A stretch of 64,000 nucleotides of DNA from Echria macrotheca (taxonomy: Eukaryota > Ascomycota > Sordariomycetes > Sordariales > Schizotheciaceae), in assembly GCA_030411725.1 (NCBI GenBank), contig MU839832.1, positions 620,001 through 684,000 of the forward strand. The letters run 5' to 3'. Shown piece by piece: positions 56,021-64,000 of the stretch (position 1 is the stretch's first letter; the number at the start of each line of letters is the position of its first letter). The position numbers and the translations under genes are program-made. The notes under the pieces were generated by a model. It was not told where the DNA came from. It was given only the letters and a program-made list of their open reading frames with translations, and searched no databases.

Positions 56021-58872
56021 TCACAGGCACTGGTAGTACCAGTCATTCTGGCGCTGGCAGGTATACGGCGCCGCGCAGACCTGCGATCCCGTCCAGCCGA
56101 GTCCTCCGCACTGGCCCCATCGCGAAACGGCCTTGTTCACGGGCAGGGCAAGAATTTTTTGGGACGCGTGCTCGGCCGCCGTGACGATGTAGCTCGACGG
56201 GTTGGTCGTCGGCACGCCGGGGAAGATGGACGCATCGACGACGAACAGGTTGTCCGTGCCGTACACCTGGGTGTTGAGGTCGACGACCGACGAGCCGCCC
56301 TGGCGACCATCGTCCGACCCGATCTTGTTGGTGCCCATCCAGTGGTTCGACCGGCGGACGGCATAAGAAACAGGCATCTAGTGTGACGTTAGTATTTAAT
56401 TCGATAGGTATTGTGGTATGAAGTGATGAGATCTTACCGCATCGACGTAGGCCTGCGCCGTCATGTTGGCAGGCGGGTACTGCCACGTGAGGCCCTGGAC
56501 GTTCTTCAAGGCATTCTGTAAGTTGACAATGCCCTGGACGACGGCCGCCTTATCGTTGGCATCCTTGAGGTACGGCACGTCCGAGACGATGGTGCCCAGG
56601 TTGGGCGTGATGGTCATCCGACCCCTCGACTTGGCTCCACGGCCGAGATACTGGCTCATGGTCATGGCAACTATTCCCGGTTAGTTATGTCCAAACAGGG
56701 ATGAAAAAGAAAGACAAAACATACAGCCGTTGGGGACATCAAAGCTACCCTCCACTCTGGCGGTCCACTGCAGTTGACGAACAACACCATCGGCTCCCTT
56801 GATCTCCTCCCAGAACCTACCGCGTATTAGCAAAGAGTACCCAATCGAATCGACAGACTTACATAGGGCCGATGTTGGGGGCAGACTGAGCGAGGATTCC
56901 CTTGCGGGCACCTATAATGGTCAGATCGAGGGGGTGTCTACATCAGCTGGAGAACTTACTAAGGTAGTTGCTCGAGTCAGTGGTGTTGGGGTCGGTCCAC
57001 GCCTGGTAGAAATCATAGAAGCGCACACCGGGATGGGTGATGACGGTATCGGTCTGTGTCCATGTTAGCATCTCACCGTTCTCGTGCCTCCTGAGTACTC
57101 ACATTAACATGGTCATCCAGGTTGTAGCCAACAGGAAGGTTAATCCAGGAGTCGTTGCTGATCATGGTCGGGCCATCGACCACCGAGTTCTTGACGATAT
57201 CCAGCTGGTCCTTCGGGCCAATACCACTCCGAAGCAGGATCTTGGCGCTGCCAAAGGTACCAGCAGACAGGATAACACGACCAGAGATGCTGGTGAGAGG
57301 AACGACTCCCTTGTAGCCACCGTCCCGGAACGCCTCAACCTCGACACCGGTAACGTGGCCACCCTCACGAACAAGACGCCGCACCGACGTGTTGAGCCAC
57401 ATCTTGAAGTTGCTGCGTTGGTTGGCGCTGACGAGGTATGTCGCCAACGGGCCGCCACGCTCACCGCCCGAGAACATGTACGGCGTGTGAGCAAAGGTGC
57501 GGTTCTTCCGGTTGGGGTCGCTATTGGCCGTGATCTCAGACCAGCCCGAGTTTCTCAGACCACCAGCCAAAACATTAAAGCCGTCTTGCAGGTAGCGCTG
57601 TCCATCCATGGACGGGGTGTCGGTTCCCGGGATGCGAGAGAACACCCGGTTAATGGCGCCCTGGACATCCGCAAACTTCCAGCCCGAAGGGAATAGGTAA
57701 TCCCAGTCCAGGTTATAAGGCTTGAACCAAAGGCCGGCATTAACGGCAGTACCACCGCCAAGGACGCAGCCAGCCATCTGATCGGTATCCGTGCAAGCAA
57801 TGCCGACCGAATCAACCCAGATCTGGTTGCAGAGACCAGGGACATCGAAACGAGTAAGGTTGGTGCCCTGCAGCCAGTTCGGCTTCAAGCTGCCACCCCA
57901 GCGGCCGGAAGACGCAGGACCCTTCTCGATCAGCAGGACACTCTTGCCGGCCTCGCTCAGCTTGTCAGCCAACGGGATACCGCCGGCACCACCACCAACA
58001 ACGATGTAGTCGAAGGCCAGGCCAGTAGGGACAGGCTGCGATACAACACCGGTCTCGACGGGTCCGGAGCAGGTAGGAGTAACAGTCTTGGTCGCCTTGG
58101 CAGCCCAGGCGGTATACGACGGGTTGGCCGCATTCTCGTCAAGGACGGCGCCGAAAATGCCCATGCCGTTGTCGTGCTGCTCGATGGCGATTTGGTCCGG
58201 GCAGGTGGGATTCCCAGGGGCGGGAAACGCTTGAACCCAACCGAGAAGCATGAAGCTGGAGCTGGTGGAGGCACCTCCGGTCTGGCCGTTGTGATCCCAA
58301 TGCAAGCAGTTCTGGCACCTAAACGTCATCGTGTAGTGGGTGGAGTTGATGGTGGACGAGATCTGCGTTAGCTTGGCATCGCCCGTATAGACGTCCGGCA
58401 TGGCGTAACCGGTGGCATAACGGAACGAGTGGTAGATTTCACCACCGCTGGGCCAGGCCGTCAGGAGGAGCGAGTTGGTCATAGGACCTCCGAGGGAGAT
58501 ACCGCACCAACCGGTGCTGGTAGCATCCTTGGAAGCGCATTGCTGTTTTTGTTAGTATGTGACGTTTGATTGAAGTGAGGCGACCAACCAGGTAACCGAT
58601 AAACTCGTTGGCGTCAACCGAAAGAGCGTCAGAAGGGAGTGCCACGCCAAAGGTCAGGCCGCCCTGTGTCTGGGAACCTCCATTAGGGATGCCCCAGCTG
58701 TTAAAGACGATGCCGGTCTCCGGGTCGGTGAACGTTGTCGGGAGAGGTCCCTGGGCAAAGGCAGACGGCAGGTCTAACGAATGTCAGGAGCAATACCTCA
58801 CGCTGGTCTTCTTAGGTACTTACACGAAGCTGCCGCCGCAAGGGCACCGATGAAGCGAGAGTTAGACCGCAT
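56021..58872 (-). CDS. cdh: Cellobiose dehydrogenase, class II with CBM1
   Basis: Secreted flavocytochrome that oxidises cellobiose and passes electrons to lytic polysaccharide monooxygenases. It is 832 residues in eight exons: 58824-58872, 58589-58773, 57103-58542, 56960-57053, 56863-56911, 56725-56816, 56438-56670, 56021-56377. Signal peptide MRSNSRFIGALAAAAS..SAFAQ, split by intron 1. The cytochrome domain has candidate heme ligands Met99 (GGPMTNS) and His201 (EQHDNG). The flavin domain has VGGGAGG at 259-265 and the GMC catalytic pair His726 (SNHWMG) and Asn773 (TTNPSSY). The C-terminal CBM1 is RWGQCGGLGWTGSQVCAAPY to NDWYYQCL. The linker before CBM1 is only about a dozen residues. All introns are 46-61 nt. 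Two tRNA genes flank the locus. Confidence 0.96.
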
Positions 58873-58970
58873 CTTGAAAGACAGACACAGCGGTGCCTCG
58901 ACTTGTCCGTGTGTGAGGAAAAGAAGAGTCCCGTCCGCCCAGCAAGCCACCAGGGGGTCAGCCTCCGGTA

Positions 58971-58977
58971 TTATATA
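58971..58977 (-). promoter_or_regulatory. TATA box candidate of CDH
   Basis: The minus strand reads TATATAA about 100 nt upstream of the CDH start codon, a fitting place for a TATA box of a strongly induced gene. Confidence 0.5.
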
Positions 58978-59978
58978 TCAATCTCGGCGCCATCGCAAGC
59001 CCGCGAAATGAACCGGTACTCGTGGAGTTTCTTGCGGGGAAGAGATATTGGAGGAATTCCCTCTGGGTGGAAACACCCCGTCGGCAGCCCTGTCCGCGGT
59101 TGCGGTTGGATGTAACCACGGCGGTGCAACCGGGACACAATCCAGCGCGTTCCACCCAGCATCGGTGATCCAGCCAAGACGTGGCACTCTACACCGTCAT
59201 CCCGGGTAGGAACCCGGCCATAGGCGCGCTTTCTCTGAGGCCGATGGACTAGGATACTAGGCTTCGACTCGCTTGAGAAGGCGAACGTGGAAGCTTTTCA
59301 CCATCACACTCGGCTTCAAATGCCGCGCCCCTCATTTCGAGCCATCATCACTTGACAACTCGTCAAGAAAAGCCGCGACGAGCAACATGAACCGACCAGA
59401 CACAAGGCTGCTGCTCTGCGGCTCTACGCTATCTTCGCGGGTCGACGCGCCGAGAATTGCAGGCGCTGGAGTCCTGCATCGCGGCCAGTCGATGGGGGAC
59501 AGCCCCCCGCATTGCATCATTGGAACGGCATGAAATCCAGGTACGGTGCAGATGAAGGAGGGGAGTCGTCCGGGTTCCTGGACAGAGCCTCCCGCGTTGC
59601 CGTGGACCATTCCGGAAACGGCTCGGGAGTCAACATCCGCGACCGTCGAATCGCCGTTCCGGCGTCTCTGAGAGTGGAAAGTCGTAGCCCGAGTGGTCGG
59701 AGGCAGATTACGACCTCGACTGTCAGATTTCGCACAATTAATTGGTCACCTGCCATTGAAATGCTTTCTTGGGATGTGGGCCTCCAAATGTGAAGCCTCG
59801 GGCGTTCCTTCCAAAAGATGTTGATCTCACGGGCGCTGATGTTGGACCCGGAATTCGATCATCTCCACAAGCCGGATCCTAAAAAGGGCGATGAACAACC
59901 ACCATCCTGTCGACGACGATTTGGCCTAAAAGGAGCAAAAAGAAACCTATAATGGGTCTACGATGCAAAAGTTTATAG
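58978..59978. other. CDH upstream region
   Basis: About 1 kb between the CDH promoter core and tRNA-Arg. Only short frames are present. Transcription factor sites for cellulase regulators could not be identified with confidence. Confidence 0.45.
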
Positions 59979-60051
59979 CGACCACGATGCGAGTCGAACG
60001 CACAATCTCCAGAGCCGAAATCTGGCGCCTTAGCCATTAGGCCACGCGGCC
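59979..60051 (-). tRNA. tRNA-Arg(TCG)
   Basis: A 73-nt cloverleaf. Acceptor GGCCGCG pairs with CGTGGTC, discriminator G. The anticodon stem CCAGA/TCTGG encloses TTTCGGC with anticodon TCG. The T-arm is GTGCG-TTCGACT-CGCAT. No intron. Confidence 0.95.
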
Positions 60052-60450
60052 TCGAATTATGTTTAATTGCATAAGTAAAGTGTACTGATAAGGTAACCCA
60101 GGAGGCTTGCTATGCCCTTCTTCAGCATTTTGCTTCAGAGGCACTCGGATCTTAAATTTTGGAAGAAGTTTGTTGCCTCCCGAATCGGTCTTGCAGTGAA
60201 TTCTGCAAAGATGATCTCTTATTAACCCCCTTCGAGATTACGTTCATACTCGCTTGAAGGTTGACGAGCGGATTGACAACTGGCCAGCCAATGAAAAGCC
60301 TCACCAAAGTCCCGGTGCTCCTGCAGGGGTAGGTCCCTTGGGGCATTCCTCCTCCATGTTTGGGTTCCGAGTCAGCCGTTGACAGTCCAGTCCATCGCCA
60401 ACAAACTTTACGGGATTGCATCCGACTGGACTGTACACTGTACCTTCAAG
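60052..60450. other. Intergenic, hydroxylase promoter
   Basis: A 400-bp spacer. The hydroxylase frame is open upstream to 60379, but no ATG is present before 60451. Confidence 0.5.
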
Positions 60451-61341
60451 ATGCTCGCCTATGCTGGCGGCTTTCTTATATTTGTCTTGTTCCTGTACAA
60501 CCCGCTGTTGCAGTTGTTGTCACCAGGGACCCCTCAACTTCAACGCACTCCTCGGCCTCAGATCAATGAGGACCTCTTGGCACTAGAGAAGCCAAACAGG
60601 ACGAGCCAATGTCCCCCGGATTCATATTCAGTCCACATATTCTCAAGGGAACCTCTAGTTCTCTACATTGAGAACTTTCTGAATCAGGACGAGCGAGATC
60701 ACCTGTTGGACATCAGGTTGGTACCTACGCCCGAGTTCGAACGACCACTGACGTCAAGTAGCAACCCTATTTTTGAACCATCAACTATCACGCATGATGG
60801 CGGCGATTCCACCCATCGTGATGCCACCATCCGCGACTCGGAGGTGGCCGTGATTCCCCGGACCGACACAGTCGGCTGTATCGAGGATCGCGCGCGCGCC
60901 CTGCAGGGCTGGCGAGACGAGGTCTGGATCGAGCGCTTGCGTGTGCAGCGATATGGGCCAAACGGCCATTACAACCACCACTTTGACTGGAGTACAAACC
61001 GCTCCGGGTGGGGCCGCGTCAGCAGCTTCATGGTGTGGGTTGACGACGGGAACGGCTCGTTGCGCGGCGGAGGGACCGAGTTCCCATTGCTTCAGCCCAA
61101 GGGCGATCCCAGATGGTGCGCATTTGTAGAATGCCCGACTCGCTCCGACGGTCAAGACAACCATGAAGCAGAAGTGCGCCCAGTGGTATTCAAGCCACTG
61201 CCGGGCAACGCTGTGTACTGGGAGAACTTCAGGGCAGACAACACCGGACGAGGCTACCAAGAGACCTGGCATGCAGGCCTGCCCGTGACGGAGGGCATCA
61301 AGGTTGGGCTGAATATCTGGAGTTGGGGTCGCCTAGATTGA
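60451..61341 (+). CDS. Prolyl 4-hydroxylase-like 2-oxoglutarate dioxygenase
   Basis: Predicted type II membrane protein of 281 residues with an N-terminal helix (YAGGFLIFVLFLYNPLL). A 45-nt intron at 60717-60761 (GTTGGT to CAAGTAG, branch CTGAC) is in frame and stop-free; its removal gives HLLDISNPIFEPSTI, as expected for the family. Iron ligands are His162 and Asp164 (HHFDWS) and His259 (TWHAGLPV). Lys269 (EGIKVGLNIW) is the 2-oxoglutarate contact. These match the prolyl 4-hydroxylase alpha-subunit (P4Hc) domain. Fungal targets are unknown. Exons are 60451-60716 and 60762-61341. Confidence 0.88.
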   Translation: MLAYAGGFLIFVLFLYNPLLQLLSPGTPQLQRTPRPQINEDLLALEKPNRTSQCPPDSYSVHIFSREPLVLYIENFLNQDERDHLLDIRLVPTPEFERPLTSSSNPIFEPSTITHDGGDSTHRDATIRDSEVAVIPRTDTVGCIEDRARALQGWRDEVWIERLRVQRYGPNGHYNHHFDWSTNRSGWGRVSSFMVWVDDGNGSLRGGGTEFPLLQPKGDPRWCAFVECPTRSDGQDNHEAEVRPVVFKPLPGNAVYWENFRADNTGRGYQETWHAGLPVTEGIKVGLNIWSWGRLD

Positions 61342-62117
61342 GCTTATTTCGACGTCCTTGCAAACGTGGCCTTCACACGAGCAGTCGTCAACAAAGAGAT
61401 GAAGCATGACGTAAGGAGTTCGACAGCTGCCGTCGTAACTCCGGTCTCGTCCGAACCCGCTGTCAAAGTGCCGTCTCACCGGTCGAGTCACTTTGAGTTA
61501 GATAGTCTCCGGATCTGATAGGGCTCTCAAACGAGCATCAAAGCTTAACAATCCTTCGAGCTAAATCTGCAAATAAAGCGTGAGTCACCAGGAAGTGTGC
61601 ATTGAGGTGGCACCTTCCGCGTAAAGCATCAGATAACAGATGACTTGGCACACTTACAGACAGCCCCGCAACATCCGCAGCGTGTCTTCTGCAAAGCACG
61701 CGGCAGGACACACAAAGAAAAAGTCAGGCCAGGAATAAGCAGAGGCAAAATTCCAGGCAGAAATCCAGGCCGAATCACATGGATTTGTCTCCGATGTCCA
61801 GCCTCGACGTTGCGGGCGGTCGAGTACATTCTTAACCGCGATGCGCTCGGAAGTCGGACCAAAAACCATCCGCCCAAGTTTTCCGAGCCCACCAACCCCT
61901 GCGCGGGCGGCATCTCGAGATCCACGCGGCGCCATGGCGACCTGGGATCAGACTGGCGACGCAAATCGGTGAGGTCTGGACGGAAGGGGGAGAGTATGTA
62001 ATATTATACGGCTGCATTCCCGGCGCTCGCACCACTTCCCAGCCCGGCCCCTTTCTGTTCTACCTTTCCACTTGCCACACCTTCGGGGTTCGGGGCTGCA
62101 CAACTAACGAGTTGGCC
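61342..62117. other. Intergenic, transcription factor promoter
   Basis: A 776-bp spacer between two rightward genes with no supported gene. Confidence 0.5.
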
Positions 62118-64000
62118 ATGTCGTCTTCAGAGGAAGGCCCCGCCGAGTCGGCAGCAGGAGCCTGTGAGCCGTTGGCCTGCACGAGCTGCCGGAGCCGGAA
62201 GCTCAAGTGTATGTTGCCGCTCCCGATCCGCCACTATATACCCCACACAGAATCACTTACATCCCCTAGGTGATCGAACTAAACCGGCCTGCACCCGGTG
62301 CACTAAGGCCGGGGCGGAGTGCGTTTATCCCGAGTCGCGGAGGAAGCCGGCCTTTAAGCGCCGGAATGTCAAGGAACTCGAGGAGCGGCTCGGTACGTTA
62401 CTTGTAGTACCTAACTGCTACCACTACGTTGTCTAACATCGTACAGCCCAGGTGGAGGGCTTCCTGATGAATGCTGGAAAGCACCCGTCACAGCAGCCCG
62501 GTAACCATGGCGCGGGATCCAGCACCTCGCCGTCCAAAAGTAGTGCTGGGGGACCTGGGAACCCTGATCTGTTTTCAGGAAGTCCGCAGGAGCCGGTGAA
62601 TCCCCAGGGATTCCCCCCACACAAGCCCTCATTCTCAAACTCGTCGCATTCCAGTCCCCCGGGTTTTGGTAATGCCCCCGGTGGTGAGCTGTTGGGCCTC
62701 GGCCGGTCCGAGGGGTTGCCCCCTATGGAGATGATCGAGGATCTGTAAGTTGATTGGCTGTGGGTCTTGGTATTCTTGGGACTGACTTGCAAAAAGCAAT
62801 CGGATATTCTTTGAGAAGCAGCAGAGCTATATCCCCATCGTCAACCAGGCTCGCTACATGCGGTCGTTTTATGCAGCGCCGCACATGCGGCCTCCCATGG
62901 GACTCCAGTACGCAATTTGGACCCTGGCCGCTAACGGTGACAAAACCTACCATCAATATCACGAGATATTCTATCAGCGTGCTCGTCAGTACCTAGAGGC
63001 TGATGAACTCAAGGTAGACAGCCGCCCACCACTGGATCAACACCCGCTAACGTTTCTAGGGAAATGGCGAGTACTTTCTAACGGTTGCCCACGCTCAAGC
63101 TTGGGCTCTCATTGGCACCGACGAGGCGCGATGCATGTTGTTTACTCGGGCAGCGATGAGCTCCGCGAGAGGCGTGAAACTCGTAGAGATGATGGGTCTC
63201 CATCGTCTGGATGATCCCGACGAGGAAAAGCACCCGATGGCCCCGACGATAGCGCCTCCTCAAGACTGGGCCGAGCTGGAAGAACGCAGGAGGGTGTTTT
63301 GGGGCGTATTCTGTATGGACAGCCACGCCAGTATCAGTACCGGCTGGCCTACCCTGATCGATATGTCACAAGTAGGTAAATGGGACACACCCTTCAGAGC
63401 ATGTGCTGACAAGGGATTTCAAGGTCACAACCCGCTTGCCCGCGTCCGAAGAGGCGTTCAAAAGTGGCAAGAAAGAGGAGACCTCGACGTTGCGAGCCGT
63501 CTTCAGCGGCGGCCCGTACTCAACGTTTGCTGGTACAGTCGTCACTTGCCACATCTTCGTCCAGCTTCTCAAACATGTTCATCGATCCCAACCCGACGAC
63601 AACCCGACCGACACGGCACAGGGCAAATTCTGGAAGAGACATCGGGAGCTGGACAATACCCTGTCCAGCGCGTTTATGTGTCTCCCCGAACGCTTTCGGC
63701 TACCCAGACACATTCGTGATGCTCCTGCTGTCCACCAGAATCTCAATCTCCATGCGGCTGTCATCGCGCTGCATAATGCCGCCGCTGACACGGTTGACAA
63801 GTATAATCTGCCCAGCCACATGAAGGAAATCAGCAGAGCCAGGTGTCATACTGCGGCCACGGAGATTGTGAACATCATGAGAATGATCAGTCACATACCT
63901 ATCAACTTTGTGAGTTTGCTACCGATATGTAGATTTACACATGCTCAAGTCAGCTAACACCTGGACAGAAAAGCCCTTTGGTTGCTGTATCACTCTACTG
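62118..64000 (+). CDS. Zn2Cys6 transcription factor, 3' end outside window
   Basis: Nuclear regulator, N-terminal part only. Exons 62118-62208, 62270-62392, 62447-62744, 62797-63013, 63060-63371, 63424-63909 and 63969 onward past the window end; at least 519 residues. The GAL4-type cluster is ACTSCRSRKLK joined to CDRTKPACTRCTKAGAEC, split by intron 1 before the third cysteine, then a basic linker and a short coiled coil (RNVKELEERL). A fungal-specific transcription factor domain follows (YIPIVNQARYMRSFY, VAHAQAWALIGTDEA, ARGVKLVEMMGLHRLD, ELEERRRVFWGVFCMDSHAS). The MGLHR..RRRVFW pattern is diagnostic. Target genes are unknown. It lies next to the hydroxylase gene and 3.2 kb from CDH, but no link is shown. 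Confidence 0.9.

Overview
The window is nuclear DNA of a filamentous ascomycete. Genes are split by short introns (about 45-165 nt) with GTAAGT/GTATGT-type donors and CTAAC/CTGAC branch sites. Codon third positions are GC-rich, and TACCTACCTAGGTA-type repeats occur. The gene set includes class II cellobiose dehydrogenase, Hsp98/ClpB, a siderophore-type MFS transporter, Zn2Cys6 regulator, SNX41 and mL67. This points to Pezizomycotina, most likely Sordariomycetes and perhaps Sordariales/Chaetomiaceae. The species is inference.

Layout. 0.8-3.0 kb (-): RING+PHD protein. 4.6-5.6 kb (-): ribosomal protein eL43 in seven exons, two of them microexons of 11 and 8 nt. 6.3-7.7 kb (+): saccharopine-dehydrogenase-like oxidoreductase. 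7.9-9.9 kb (-): MFS transporter of the siderophore type, with an iron-regulator-like GATA site upstream. 11.5-15.3 kb (-): a 1194-residue RING-PH-VWA protein with the domain order of the yeast scaffold Ste5. 15.3-24.4 kb: a 9.1-kb stretch without a recognisable gene. 24.4-27.8 kb: divergent CCT8 and INO80F/HMG genes. 29.1-30.8 kb (-): DUF155/RMD family. 31.5-33.7 kb (-): sorting nexin SNX41/Atg20. 35.1-36.0 kb (+): secreted Ser/Thr- and Cys-rich protein. 37.0-40.7 kb (+): CTR9 of the PAF1 complex. 41.6-41.9 kb: assembly gap between a G run and a C-rich tract. 43.1-44.7 kb (+): sulfotransferase-like P-loop protein. 45.3-46.4 kb (-): mitoribosomal mL67/Mhr1. 46.8-49.6 kb (-): Hsp98. 50.3-51.5 kb (+): six-hairpin-like protein. 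52.0-53.3 kb (+): PrpF isomerase. 53.5-55.1 kb (-): PBN1. tRNA-Ser(AGA). 56.0-58.9 kb (-): cellobiose dehydrogenase with CBM1. tRNA-Arg(TCG). 60.5-61.3 kb (+): prolyl 4-hydroxylase-like. 62.1 kb to the end (+): Zn2Cys6 transcription factor, cut off by the window.

Most genes are housekeeping and unrelated in function, as expected for a fungal chromosome arm. There is no metabolite cluster. Exon-intron models were built by hand from splice motifs, reading-frame sums and family conservation. Exon lengths were checked to give open, in-frame totals. The most notable items are the Ste5-like scaffold with its very long upstream region, the eL43 microexons with a HomolD box, the candidate GATA iron site, and a splice site that overlaps the Hsp98 stop codon.
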